A stretch of DNA of 64,000 bases. It comes from Polyangiaceae bacterium. Its GTDB lineage: Bacteria > Myxococcota_A > Polyangia > Polyangiales > Polyangiaceae. Location: NCBI GenBank assembly GCA_016715885.1, contig JADJXL010000001.1:758823-822822 (forward strand). The letters run 5' to 3'. This document shows positions 9,814 through 18,799 of this stretch, piece by piece. Numbering within the stretch: position 1 is the first letter of the stretch; each line of letters starts with the position of its first letter. The translations under genes were made by a program, and so were the position numbers. Below the pieces are notes generated by a model that saw only the letters and a list, made by a program, of their open reading frames with translations, did not search any database and was not told the DNA's origin.

Positions 9814-11265
9814 ATGCGTCCTCTGTTCGCCGTGTTTCCAGCTCTCGTCCTTGCCGCCGCGTGTACTCCTGTCGAACAACCCGCACACCCCAAGACCGAA
9901 GGTTCCTCGTCGGCGCCGGCTTCATCGAGTGCCGCCATGCCGCAGCCCAAGACGGAGCAAACGACCGCAGCGGCAACACCATCCGCAGCGGTCGAGTTTG
10001 TCGAGGACGATCTCGAGGCAGCCACGGCGCGGGCGCGGACCGAGAAGAAAGCGCTCTTTGTCGATGCGTGGGCGCCCTGGTGCCACACGTGTTTGAGCAT
10101 GAAGAACTACGTGCTCGTCGACCCGTCGCTAAAGCCCTTGGCTGATCGCGTGGTCTTCGCGTCGGTCGATACGGACAGGCCTTCGAGCGGCGCGTTTCTC
10201 GAGCGTTACAAGATGAGCTTTTGGCCGACGTTCTTCGTTATCGATCCGAACAGCGGGGATGTCGTTGCGTATTTCCCGGGAGCTGCATCGGCGCGTGAGA
10301 TGAAGACGTTCATCGAAGATGCGCTGCATGTGATGGATGCCAACGCCAAGCCTGGTGATCCGCTCTTGCTGCTCGCGCGGGCAAGCAATGCGCGTGCGGC
10401 AGGAGATGCCAAAAAAGCGCTCGCTCTATACAACGAGCTCCTTGCGAAAACGGATGCGAAGTGGCCCCGACGCAGCGAAGCTTTGGCGGGCAAGCTCAAC
10501 GCGCTCGCATCGAGCGGCGATCCCGATGGATGCGCACGTTTTGGAACGGCGCACATCGACGAGATCACGGGGGCCGCGGCGCCGGCGGACTTCGCATCGA
10601 TCATGCTCACGTGCGCCGGCAAGCTTGCGAAGAGCGCCACGCAGGAAGCGGCGAAGAAGAAAGCACTCGCGCGAATCGAAGCACTCGTTGCATCGCCTCC
10701 GCCCGAGTCGACGGTGGACGACCGCGCAGACGTGCTCGCGATGTTGGCGTCGGCAAGAAGCGAAGTTGGGGATACGGACGGAGCGCGTGTGGCGCATGAA
10801 AAGCGGCTGGCGATGATGGAACAGGCAGCGCGAGAAGCGAAGACGCCGGAGATCGCAGCAACGTACGACTACGGTCGAGCGATCTCGTACTTGGCGCTCG
10901 GGCGCGCGGAAGAAGCGATGCGGATGCTCGAAGCTCGCGAGCGGGAGATGCCGAAGTCGTACGATCCGCCGGCCCGATTGGCGAACGTGCTGCTGCGCAT
11001 GGGAAAGCTCGATGCAGCGCTTGCAGCGAATGGTCGCGCGGTAGCGCTTTCGTATGGTCCGCGGCGTCTCGGGTACTTGCGCTTGCGCGGGGACATCCAG
11101 GCGCGGCTCGGGGACAAGCAGGGGCAGATTGCGACGTTGCGCGAGGAAATTGCGGGGCATGAAGCGCTTCCGAAGGGGCAGCTCAGCACGGCGCAGCTCG
11201 AGGCTGCAAAGAAGCGGCTTGCAGCAGCGCTTGGGGAAGGATCGCCGGCGCCGAAAGGGCGGTAG
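9814..11265 (+). CDS. Thioredoxin-fold lipoprotein with TPR-like C-terminal region
   Basis: A 483-residue lipoprotein. The signal sequence ends in a lipobox (LAAAC, Cys near residue 16), followed by a Ser/Ala/Pro-rich spacer to about residue 60. A thioredoxin-like domain follows with active-site motif WCHTC (about residues 91-95) and a downstream cis-Pro region (FWPTF). The remainder, from about residue 185, is helical and Ala-rich with repeated A-LY/LA-A motifs that look like tetratricopeptide repeats. By analogy with DsbD-gamma and thioredoxin_7 domains it may act as a periplasmic thiol reductase or a thiol-dependent chaperone. The ATG at 9814 is the first start that gives a signal peptide; the frame upstream has no coding character. 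Confidence 0.85.
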   Translation: MRPLFAVFPALVLAAACTPVEQPAHPKTEGSSSAPASSSAAMPQPKTEQTTAAATPSAAVEFVEDDLEAATARARTEKKALFVDAWAPWCHTCLSMKNYVLVDPSLKPLADRVVFASVDTDRPSSGAFLERYKMSFWPTFFVIDPNSGDVVAYFPGAASAREMKTFIEDALHVMDANAKPGDPLLLLARASNARAAGDAKKALALYNELLAKTDAKWPRRSEALAGKLNALASSGDPDGCARFGTAHIDEITGAAAPADFASIMLTCAGKLAKSATQEAAKKKALARIEALVASPPPESTVDDRADVLAMLASARSEVGDTDGARVAHEKRLAMMEQAAREAKTPEIAATYDYGRAISYLALGRAEEAMRMLEAREREMPKSYDPPARLANVLLRMGKLDAALAANGRAVALSYGPRRLGYLRLRGDIQARLGDKQGQIATLREEIAGHEALPKGQLSTAQLEAAKKRLAAALGEGSPAPKGR

Positions 11266-11293
11266 GTAAGGTTTGTCCGGGCCTAAAATGGGA

Positions 11294-11328
11294 AGCTCCC
11301 GCCGCGAAGCGAGTTCGGGGCGGGAGCT
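11294..11328. terminator. Perfect 10-bp inverted repeat between convergent genes
   Basis: AGCTCCCGCC and its exact complement GGCGGGAGCT flank a 15-base loop. It lies between the stop of the plus-strand thioredoxin-like gene (11265) and the stop of the minus-strand lipoprotein gene (11353), where a two-way terminator is expected. No strong U-run follows on either side, so termination efficiency is uncertain. Confidence 0.5.
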
Positions 11329-11352
11329 GAGTGGGGAAGGGTAGGGGACGAG

Positions 11353-12362
11353 TTACCTGACGAGTGCTGTGCCTTCTTTGAGGACGCAGTGCAGGTATTC
11401 CGGATGGCAGTACGTCTGGAAGTCGGGGTTGATGCCCGAGCCGTAGATGCGACCTGCTGCCGGGTCTGCTCTCGGATCGCAGTTTTCGTCGGGGCCCGGT
11501 TGCGATCGTCACCAACGACGACTACGGTCTCATCCTTGTCGTTGGGTCGCCGTATTGGGATCGTCATCGTCGTTGTCGCTCGGCCGGCGTCTTGGGATCG
11601 CCGTCGTTGTCCTCCCGCGACGACTTGGCCCACAGCCGAGACCGGATTACCGCAGAAGACGGCCGGGTAGACGCCGTTGAACTTGTACTCGACGGAGCAG
11701 CCTGCCTGGACGTCTTCGAACCTCATGTTGCCGACGACCTGGGTGCCGGGCACGCCGGTGGTGACGTAGAAGTGAACGTCTTTCCACTCCTGGCGGTAGT
11801 GGACGGCGGGCAAGGTGTCGACGACCATGCCCATGTCGTCGAGAACGTCGAATGCTGCGACGTTCATTTCGGCAGTCGAGAGCGGTGCCGAGGACGTGCC
11901 GGTGTAGCAGAGGTCCTGCTCATCGGGGAACGTCCCGTAGTCACCTAGCGCGTAGGGTTTGTCGTCGGCATCGGTGCCCGCACCATCGCGCTCCTGGAGG
12001 AGCCCGCCCATGGTCGATGACTGGGCGGCAATGTTGCGGGTGTTGTAGTCGGCGCCTGTGTTTTCGGCGTTGCGCGTCAAGTACGTGCTGAAGCCGACAT
12101 GCTCAACCTTGGACAGCCCTGGGCAGTCGGGAAAGCTGTCATCCAATTCGTACTGTGCACACGCGGCGCCGTATCGCCTGTACGCGTTTTCGTAGCAGGC
12201 GGAGTCGCCGCTGACGACTTCGCCGTACACGATCGTGAACGGCCCATGGCCGACGGCGCATTGCATCTTGGGGCCTTCGCACGAGGCACCCGAGAGCGCG
12301 AAGAGGGCGACGCCGGCGAGGCCGACGATGCCTAGCAGAGCGTCATGAAAACGTCGCTTCAT
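11353..12362 (-). pseudogene. Lipoprotein downstream of the Oar-like receptor, frameshifted near its C-terminus
   Basis: The start is ATG 12362, with AAGGAAG just upstream. The signal peptide ends in lipobox SGASC. The first ~240 residues read cleanly, with evenly spaced Cys and a beta-rich pattern. From about 11640 to 11470 the frame is lost in an Asp-codon-rich low-complexity stretch. A sensible C-terminus (…GRIYGSGINPDFQTYCHPE…, ending HCVLKEGTALVR) reappears in another frame and stops at 11353, whereas the uninterrupted frame runs on to 11283 as nonsense. At least one and probably more indels are needed to join the parts. It starts 31 bp after the receptor stop, so it was probably co-transcribed as an accessory surface lipoprotein. 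Real decay and sequence error both remain possible. Confidence 0.75.
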
Positions 12363-12392
12363 GATGTTCTTCCTTTCGTTTCCCATCGGTCC

Positions 12393-15300
12393 TCAGAAGG
12401 TCACCCGAGCGTTGATGCGGATTTGCCGCGGCGTCTGGTAGGACGTCGGGTTCTGCCAGTTCGGGTTGATATCCGCGGGATCGAATGGTGATCCGTCGGT
12501 GTACCGCAGAACCTTCTGGTTCTGAGGATCCGCTGACACGATCTGGCCATCCTTGTTCGGGATGTTGTCTTTCGAGCAGTCTTTGCAGGGAAGCACATCC
12601 GCTGCCGTGTAGTTCTGGTCGAAACCCGTGGCCTGTTGGAAGTTGAACAGGTTGAAGATGTCGACGCCGAGCGTGACGGCGTTGGTCTTGCTGAACTGGT
12701 AGCCCAGCGTGATGTTCGTGTCGATACTGTGTCGCCACGGGTTCCGGTCGAACGTACCACGCGGCAGAATGAACACCTCGGCAGCACCGTAGATCGGGTG
12801 TGAACCGAGGACGTTCTGCGGCGTGCCACTGAGACCAGTGTAGCCGAGACCCAGGTTGATCGTCACGTTGTGGGGCAGCGTGAATTCCTTCGCGCCGAAC
12901 ACCTTGATCACGTGACGACGGTCGCCCGGGAGGTCACCGGTGCGGTTGTCGAGGAGCGAGATCAGGTCGAAGTCCGAGTTGATGTTCGGGTCGAGCTGAC
13001 CGGTTTCCGGCCGGAACAAGCCGGCGATGTTACCGCGGTTCCACGACAACGTGTAGTTGACCTGGGCGAGCCACTGCTTCGAGAAGGACTTCTGGAAGTA
13101 GACCATGAACGAGTCATAGTCGCGGGTTGCCTTCGGGAAGTCCTTTGCGATGCCGTAGCCGGGGTTGCCGATGAAGTACGTCGTCGCTTCATCGCGGCTC
13201 ATGTCTTCGACGGCATAGTTCAACCACTGCTTGGTGTACGCAGCGCCGACGCGCGAGTCGGTGATGATTTCGTACTCGCCACCGATGACGAACTGATCCG
13301 ACGACTGCGGCTTGATGTCCGGATCGACGGGGACGCGGTCACCACCGATGAGCACGTGCTTCTGGTTCGCATCGTACGGACCGCCCAGCCCGAGGTAGTT
13401 GCTGATGTCGCGACACTCGGGGCCGGGGTTGAGCGGATCGCACGTAGCCGTCGGGCGCACCGCGATGGTGTTGAGCTCGCCGGGGAACGAACGATCGACC
13501 AGGTTGAGCGTGACGGCCTGGTAGAACCGCGCGAAGTTGGCGGTGATCTTGGCACGACCTTCACGAGTCGGATCCCAGATCGCGCCGATGCGCGGCGACC
13601 ACTGGTTCGGCAAGGACAAACCGACGTTGCCGTCGTTGCCCGTGACGACCTGCGCGTCGTACCGCACGCCGAGGTTCACCGTGACGCGGTCGAGGATGTT
13701 CCAGCTATCCTGGACAAACCCACCGACCGTCGTCGATGTCGACGTCGATTCGAAGACGTTGATGTCGACGACTTGATCCGGTCCCTCGAGGAAGCCGTAG
13801 TGACGGAAGTCCGCGATCGTCGTGCCAGCAACGCTCTCGCGATACAGCACGCCGCCGCCATAACCCTTGCGGTTCGTATAGGTGAGAACCTCGAAGTCCA
13901 CACCAGCCTTGATCGTGTGCTCGCCAAGCGCCTTGAGAATTCCCGTGGCGATCACGCGACCTTGGTAGCGGTTGTTCGTGCCGATGTTCATGAACCCGGC
14001 ACCGCCCGTGCGGTACGAAGTCACCGGACAAATCGCATTGACGAAACGACCGTCGCCGGTTGGATCGCATTGCGCGCGCGCAGCGTCTGGCAGGTTTTCG
14101 AACTGGGTGATTGACTGGCGACCACGCAAGATGCCCGTGGCTGGGTCGCGGACCGTGCTGTTGCGGCGCCATGACATACCGGGCTGACCTGCGAGCGTCG
14201 CCGGGTTGCCGATGTCGTCGACGTTCGTGCCGTCTGCAGCACCCGTTTCGAGCGTGTTGTAGACCCAGCCGAGCGTTGCATCGATCAAGAACTTCTTGTT
14301 CATGAACGCTGACGAGCTCTTCAACACGACGCTGTTATTGAACGCATTGAGCGTTCCGCCGAGTGCGCTGTAGGGACCGACGAGGTTACCGACTGCGATG
14401 CCTCCGTCCTGCGAATCGATGCCGTACGTGCCGTTGCCGCCGGACGTCGAAGGCGCACCGAACACCGTCAAGGTCACGTTGTGATCTTGGTTGATGTTCC
14501 ACGTCAGCTTGCCGATGTATTGCGTCACCTGCTGATCGGCATAGTAGCGCTGCGACGTCCCTGGAAGGGCCGTGGTGCGCTGGAAACCGGTTTCCGGATC
14601 GATCACCGGAACGGCGGTATCGAGTATGTCGTCGGTTCCCGGGACCCACTTGCCGGCGAAGTCCGGGTCCGGCATGAACCGGTCTTCGATCGTGGCGTTC
14701 AAGCTGTTCAGCGTGCGGTCCAAGTTGTAGCGCTGCAGCGCGACTTGGAAGCCGGCGAAGAACCAGAGTTTGTCCTTCAGGATCGGACCACCGATCTCGA
14801 AACCGAAGTCGCGAATCGCGCCGAGCGACGGGTTTGTCTGGATAACCCCGCCCTCACGCGCGATCTGCGTGCGTTGTCCTTCGAAGGCACCCGGCGTGAT
14901 CGAGCCGAACACCGATCCGTGGAATTCGTTCGAACCGCTCTTCGTGACGACGTCCATGACGCCGCCGATCGAGCGACCGTACTCGGGCAGGTAGCCTGCC
15001 GTAATGATGTTGACTTCCTTGACGAACTCTGCCGAGAGCGGCACGGCGTTGACGCCGAACGCAGGATCGTTCGCGGAAACGCCGTCGATGATGAAGGCGT
15101 TTTCAGGTGAAGTCGTGCCGTTGACGGACGTGCCGTACTGGTCCGCGTTTGCGCCAGGGGCGATCTGCGCAAGACTCTCGAAAGAACGCGACGCGCCGCC
15201 TTTGCCGGACGGAGCGTTCACCGCGAGCCTTCGTGTGAGCTCTTGATCGATCGTCGTCGCGATACGTGACGAACCAACGTCGACGACGGGGGCTCGAGCT

Positions 15301-15677
15301 TCGACGACTTCGCTGATGACACCCGTCAAGGGCAACAGCAAGATGTTGACTCTAACGGTAGAACCGCTCGTCAACTTGATGCCACCGCGAGAAGAGGGCT
15401 TGAACTCCTGCCCCCCGTCTGCGCTGACTGCATATCCTTCGCCAGGTGGGATCTGTGGGACGCGGAAGTTACCTCCAGCGTCGGTCACGACGATCTGCTC
15501 ACCTTGGAGCGCAGGGGACGTCACCGTGATGACGACGTCCGGAATTGGTGCTTGTGTTGCCGCGTTGCGCACCTGGCCGGTGATCACAGCATCTGCGGCA
15601 TAAGCCGAGCTGGATGCGATCAGAACGACGGATGGTACCACCGCGGCCAACAGGCCTAGTCTGTCTCTGAGAATCAC
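12393..15677 (-). CDS. Oar-like TonB-dependent outer-membrane receptor
   Basis: A 1094-residue outer-membrane protein of the Oar/TonB-dependent receptor type. The start is a GTG at 15677 with GGAGGG five bases upstream; longer frames place the signal peptide internally. Order: signal peptide (to about residue 28, ending AYA), a carboxypeptidase-regulatory-like beta sandwich (~residues 30-115, GQVRNAATQAPIPDVVITV), a plug domain (~150-270, with FIIDGVSANDPAF and GGVMDVVTKSGSNEFHG), then a long beta-barrel ending in the aromatic residue (…RINARVTF) expected for BAM insertion. In Myxococcus, Oar is needed for PopC protease secretion and development; other family members import large substrates. 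It diverges from tonB-exbB-exbD-exbD across 277 bp, which likely supply its energy. Confidence 0.93.
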   Translation of the reverse strand: MILRDRLGLLAAVVPSVVLIASSSAYAADAVITGQVRNAATQAPIPDVVITVTSPALQGEQIVVTDAGGNFRVPQIPPGEGYAVSADGGQEFKPSSRGGIKLTSGSTVRVNILLLPLTGVISEVVEARAPVVDVGSSRIATTIDQELTRRLAVNAPSGKGGASRSFESLAQIAPGANADQYGTSVNGTTSPENAFIIDGVSANDPAFGVNAVPLSAEFVKEVNIITAGYLPEYGRSIGGVMDVVTKSGSNEFHGSVFGSITPGAFEGQRTQIAREGGVIQTNPSLGAIRDFGFEIGGPILKDKLWFFAGFQVALQRYNLDRTLNSLNATIEDRFMPDPDFAGKWVPGTDDILDTAVPVIDPETGFQRTTALPGTSQRYYADQQVTQYIGKLTWNINQDHNVTLTVFGAPSTSGGNGTYGIDSQDGGIAVGNLVGPYSALGGTLNAFNNSVVLKSSSAFMNKKFLIDATLGWVYNTLETGAADGTNVDDIGNPATLAGQPGMSWRRNSTVRDPATGILRGRQSITQFENLPDAARAQCDPTGDGRFVNAICPVTSYRTGGAGFMNIGTNNRYQGRVIATGILKALGEHTIKAGVDFEVLTYTNRKGYGGGVLYRESVAGTTIADFRHYGFLEGPDQVVDINVFESTSTSTTVGGFVQDSWNILDRVTVNLGVRYDAQVVTGNDGNVGLSLPNQWSPRIGAIWDPTREGRAKITANFARFYQAVTLNLVDRSFPGELNTIAVRPTATCDPLNPGPECRDISNYLGLGGPYDANQKHVLIGGDRVPVDPDIKPQSSDQFVIGGEYEIITDSRVGAAYTKQWLNYAVEDMSRDEATTYFIGNPGYGIAKDFPKATRDYDSFMVYFQKSFSKQWLAQVNYTLSWNRGNIAGLFRPETGQLDPNINSDFDLISLLDNRTGDLPGDRRHVIKVFGAKEFTLPHNVTINLGLGYTGLSGTPQNVLGSHPIYGAAEVFILPRGTFDRNPWRHSIDTNITLGYQFSKTNAVTLGVDIFNLFNFQQATGFDQNYTAADVLPCKDCSKDNIPNKDGQIVSADPQNQKVLRYTDGSPFDPADINPNWQNPTSYQTPRQIRINARVTF

Positions 15678-15954
15678 GAGCCCTCCATCCCTCCAGAAAC
15701 GTGGGCCAAGTAGTGATAATGGCGGCCGACTATACGCACGGGTCGCGGCGGTGAACAATAGTTCTGTTACGCCTCGGTGTACTTTTTTTGTTCTTCCTCG
15801 AACCTGCCCCGACGCACCCTCGAAAGACCGAGAACAACCCCGCCGCCACCGCCCTAGGGGGTCATTCTCCAACTCCCACGTTGCATTTGGCGCGTCGATA
15901 CCACTTTCGGGTCTCGCACTTCAGCCAGTTTTCGTCTATCAGGGCTAGAGGATC
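15678..15954. promoter_or_regulatory. Divergent intergenic region between receptor and tonB operon
   Basis: These 277 bp must contain the promoters for both the minus-strand receptor and the plus-strand tonB operon. It is locally richer in A/T and homopolymers (for example a T-run near 15783) than the flanking genes. No convincing Fur-like or other operator palindrome was found by eye. Confidence 0.5.
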
Positions 15955-16701
15955 ATGTTCGATTCGGTTCTAGGTCGCGACAACATACCCAAAGGTCGCC
16001 TCGGCACAGGCGCCGTCCTGTCCGTGGCTGTTCACGCCGCTGCGATCCTGCTCGTCCTCTGGGTGAGCACGAGACCAAAGGAAGTGAAGGTCGACGCACC
16101 CGAAGTTACGTTCGTCGCACCACCTCCACCGCCACCTCCGCCACCGCCACCTCCTCCAGCAGGAGGTGCGAAGAAGCCGAAGGTGGAAAAACCCAGACCG
16201 GTCAAGAAGCCGGACACGATCGTCGAGACAAAAGAGGAGCCCAAGCCCGAGGACAAACCCCCGGAGAAGGAACCCGAACCGGAAGCTCCCGAAACGCCCG
16301 AGAGCGGCGAGGGTGAGCCCGGTGGTGTTCCCGGTGGTGTTCCCGGTGGTGTTCCCGGCGGCGTGCCCGGTGGTGTTGTCGGAAGCCCAACGCCTCCACC
16401 ACCGCCACCTCAAAACATCACCATTCCTTTCGGCGCTGGCATGACGCAGCCCTCGCAGGTGGGTGGCCCAGCATTGTCCTTGCCCCCCGCAGCGATCGCC
16501 GCCCACGTTTCGGGCGTCTTCATCGCTCGCTGCACCATCACCGAATCCGGTTCCGTCGAAGGGTGCAGCGTCATCAAAGGCTTGCCCCACTCGGATGAAC
16601 ACATCCTTCGCATCTTGACATCGCGAAAGTATTCGCCCGTGATCTTCGAGGGCAAACCCCAACGAGTTTACTTCACGTTCAAGTTCACCTTCAAAGGCTA
16701 A
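15955..16701 (+). CDS. tonB: TonB-family energy transducer
   Basis: A 248-residue TonB-like protein carrying proton-motive energy from an ExbB/ExbD complex to an outer-membrane receptor. It has a short cytoplasmic start, one membrane span (~residues 21-40, VLSVAVHAAAILLVLWV), a run of 13 prolines (~62-74), a Lys/Glu/Pro-rich periplasm-spanning region, a five-unit GGVP repeat, and a TonB C-terminal domain (~165-248) with the pattern CTITESGSVEGCSVIKGLP and a final hydrophobic strand. The two Cys in the C-terminal domain could form a disulfide. It is followed by exbB and two exbD genes and diverges from the Oar-like receptor, so it probably serves that receptor. Confidence 0.9.
   Translation: MFDSVLGRDNIPKGRLGTGAVLSVAVHAAAILLVLWVSTRPKEVKVDAPEVTFVAPPPPPPPPPPPPPAGGAKKPKVEKPRPVKKPDTIVETKEEPKPEDKPPEKEPEPEAPETPESGEGEPGGVPGGVPGGVPGGVPGGVVGSPTPPPPPPQNITIPFGAGMTQPSQVGGPALSLPPAAIAAHVSGVFIARCTITESGSVEGCSVIKGLPHSDEHILRILTSRKYSPVIFEGKPQRVYFTFKFTFKG
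16321..16380 (+). repeat. Five 12-bp units encoding the GGVP repeat of TonB
   Basis: Three identical GGTGGTGTTCCC units are followed by two variants (GGCGGCGTGCCC and GGTGGTGTTGTC). The array is in frame and lengthens the flexible periplasmic linker, so copy-number changes would not break the gene. Confidence 0.85.
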
Positions 16702-16790
16702 ATGTATCCCGCCCGTCTTGCGGGCACTAGGAACATCGACTCCGACCCAACGTCATTTCGAGAACGCGCGAGGGAGGCGCGACCCGGAAC

Positions 16791-17498
16791 ATGGATTTCT
16801 CACTTGCTGGACTCTGGCACGAAATGGGCTTTTTCGCCCGCTTGGTCGTCATCACGTTGCTCCTGATGAGCCTCGCGTCGATCCTCGTCTTCGGCGAACG
16901 GCTCGTCGTGTCGCTGATGTCGAAGGGGCAGTCCCAACAGTTCGCTGCCAAGCTCGCCACCATCCTCACCAAAGACGATCTCGACGTCGCTGCAGACACC
17001 AAGTTCGGCAAGGACATCGGCTATCTCGGCCGCGTGATTCGCGCGGGCCTGTCTGCATACAAAGGCACCCGAAGCGCTGACAAAGATCTCTGCTTCGAAT
17101 CCGTCGCTCGCGCCCTCGAACGACAGCAACAGCGCGAGCTCGTTGCCCTCAAGCGCGGCTACGGCATCCTCGCCACCGTCGCATCCACGGCGCCCTTCGT
17201 CGGCCTCGTCGGTACCGTCATGGGTATCGTCACCGCCTTCCAAAAGATGGCATCCAGCGGCTCCGGTGGTCTCGGCACGGTGTCCGCAGGTATCGCCGAA
17301 GCTCTCGTCACGACAGCCGTCGGCCTCATCGTCGCCATCACCGCCGTCTGGGCCTTCAACTACCTGTCCGGTTGGACGGACGATCGCTCGGTCGACATGT
17401 CCGAATCGTCCAACGAATTTCTCGACGTCGTCGCTCGTCACCTCGCAACCGGCGACAGCCGCGGCGAAGAAAGCGACGAAAAAGAGGCCGCTGCGTAG
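16791..17498 (+). CDS. exbB: ExbB/TolQ/MotA-family proton channel protein
   Basis: A 235-residue inner-membrane protein with three hydrophobic segments: about residues 14-36, ~125-150 (LATVASTAPFVGLVGTVMGIV) and ~163-190 (GIAEALVTTAVGLIVAITAVW). The motif TAPFVGLVGTV and the following GI-EAL--TA-GL are diagnostic of the MotA/TolQ/ExbB family; the Thr in the last helix lines the proton path in characterised members. It lies between tonB and two exbD genes. A short GCCCG/CGGGC hairpin lies in the 89-bp gap after tonB and could modulate read-through, but it has no U-run. Confidence 0.93.
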   Translation: MDFSLAGLWHEMGFFARLVVITLLLMSLASILVFGERLVVSLMSKGQSQQFAAKLATILTKDDLDVAADTKFGKDIGYLGRVIRAGLSAYKGTRSADKDLCFESVARALERQQQRELVALKRGYGILATVASTAPFVGLVGTVMGIVTAFQKMASSGSGGLGTVSAGIAEALVTTAVGLIVAITAVWAFNYLSGWTDDRSVDMSESSNEFLDVVARHLATGDSRGEESDEKEAAA

Positions 17499-17576
17499 TG
17501 ATTCAATCGGCCCCGAAACGTCGATGTTTCGTCAGGCCAAACCGAAGGCTCATCCCAACTCGGAGCAAGTGTCCCC

Positions 17577-17990
17577 ATGGGAATGGCAGTTGGCGGCAAC
17601 AAAGGCGGCTTCAAGAGCGACATCAACGTCACGCCCCTCGTCGACGTCGTGCTCGTTCTCTTGATCATCTTCATGGTCATCACGCCCATGCTCCAGCGTG
17701 GCAAGGACGTGAAGCTGCCTCCGTCGAGATCAATCGAAGAAAAAGGTGCCGAAGACGATCCGCTCATCTTGTCGATCACGACAGAGAAGAAGATCTACAT
17801 CGAGAGCACCGAATACAGCGAAACCGACTTCGTCCCGGCTCTCACCAAGGAGCTCGAAGCCAAACCCGGCCGCAAGCTCCTGCTCAAAGGCGACGAAGCG
17901 CTCGAAGTCGGTGCCGTCCGTAACCTCATGGACATGACCCACAAGGCCGGCGCGAAAAGCGTCGCTCTCGGCGTCGAACAGTTGAAGTAG
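17577..17990 (+). CDS. exbD: ExbD/TolR-family protein 1
   Basis: A 137-residue single-span protein. The N-terminal SDINVTPLVDVVLVLLIIFMV (residues ~14-34) carries the family Asp in PLVD that takes part in proton translocation, followed by TPM and a periplasmic TolR-like domain ending in VALGVEQLK. The start is ATG 17577. It pairs with the next gene, a second ExbD; systems with one ExbB and two ExbDs are known in several Gram-negative groups. It probably forms the stator with ExbB for the TonB protein encoded upstream. Confidence 0.93.
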   Translation: MGMAVGGNKGGFKSDINVTPLVDVVLVLLIIFMVITPMLQRGKDVKLPPSRSIEEKGAEDDPLILSITTEKKIYIESTEYSETDFVPALTKELEAKPGRKLLLKGDEALEVGAVRNLMDMTHKAGAKSVALGVEQLK

Positions 17991-18009
17991 CGCAGCGGAG
18001 TCGAATCAG

Positions 18010-18462
18010 ATGAGCAAGAAGATGCGGAAGCTGTCCATCAAGCCAGCTTCTCAACTCAACTCCGACATCAACGTCACGCCCCTCATCGACATCGTGCTCG
18101 TGATGTTGATCATCTTCATGGTCGTTACACCGCTGCTCGAGAAAAACCTCGACGTACGCGTGCCCGAAACCGAGAAGGTCGATACCGTCACCGAGGTTCC
18201 TCCGGACCAACTCGTCGTTCGCATCAGTGCAGACAACAAACTGCGCATCAACTTCGACGAAGTTTCCCAAGAGGAATACATCGACAAACTCAAGGCGAGG
18301 CTCGATCGGTACAAGAAAGACACCGATAAGGTCGTCTTCTTCATCTCCGATGACAAGGCCAACTACGGCCGCCTCGTCGCTGCATTCGACGGGGCCAAAC
18401 AAGCCGGCGCCAAGGTCCTCGGCATGATGACCACCCCGCCCGAAGACGAAGAGAAGAAGTAG
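18010..18462 (+). CDS. exbD: ExbD/TolR-family protein 2
   Basis: A 150-residue ExbD homologue that starts 20 bp after the first. The span SDINVTPLIDIVLVMLIIFMV (residues ~18-38) again contains the key Asp, and the periplasmic domain follows. It differs enough from the first copy (for example a Lys-rich start and the acidic tail PEDEEKK) that the two probably have distinct roles in one complex rather than being a recent duplication. It is the last gene of the tonB operon; the next gene converges on it after 14 bp. Confidence 0.93.
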   Translation: MSKKMRKLSIKPASQLNSDINVTPLIDIVLVMLIIFMVVTPLLEKNLDVRVPETEKVDTVTEVPPDQLVVRISADNKLRINFDEVSQEEYIDKLKARLDRYKKDTDKVVFFISDDKANYGRLVAAFDGAKQAGAKVLGMMTTPPEDEEKK

Positions 18463-18476
18463 CTCCTACCCGCCGC

Positions 18477-18782
18477 TCAAGGCACTCCCAAGAGCGCCTT
18501 GCAGCTCTCCGTTGCATTCATGCACCCATCGATTGCGCTGCAGTTCTCGCACTCCGCAACGCATACCGACATCGCCTTGTCCAAGGTCGTATCGCAAGCA
18601 CCGCAGTCCGCCGTGCACTTGGACAAACACATCATTTGCTCGGCGTTCGCCTGCTTCGAGCAACTCGTGATGTCGTTCTGACACGAGGTCGGAACCGCAC
18701 ACGTAGGCTCGTACTCGACGCTTGGAAACGTGCACGATGCCCACGCAAGGCAAAGCGCTAGCCCCAGGGCTGCATGGCGCAT
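18477..18782 (-). CDS. Small Cys-rich lipoprotein
   Basis: A 101-residue lipoprotein with a signal peptide ending in AWASC (Cys 17) and 12 further Cys, many as C-x2-C or C-x3-C pairs, in a domain of about 75 residues that is probably disulfide-bonded. The ATG at 18782 begins 17 bp after the stop of the upstream TPR-like gene, so the two form a short operon. The family is not recognised. The longer open frame upstream is only antisense overlap with that TPR gene. Confidence 0.75.
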   Translation of the reverse strand: MRHAALGLALCLAWASCTFPSVEYEPTCAVPTSCQNDITSCSKQANAEQMMCLSKCTADCGACDTTLDKAMSVCVAECENCSAIDGCMNATESCKALLGVP

Positions 18783-18799
18783 GCTCACCTCGAGCACCG

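Noticed and set aside
12870..14114. 414-codon open frame on the plus strand inside the receptor gene
   Set aside because: It is antisense to a clearly recognisable TonB-dependent receptor; frames of this kind are common opposite GC-rich genes and this one has no ribosome site and no family resemblance.
16702..16790. Small GCCCG/CGGGC hairpin between tonB and exbB
   Set aside because: Too short and without a U-run; the operon must read through here.
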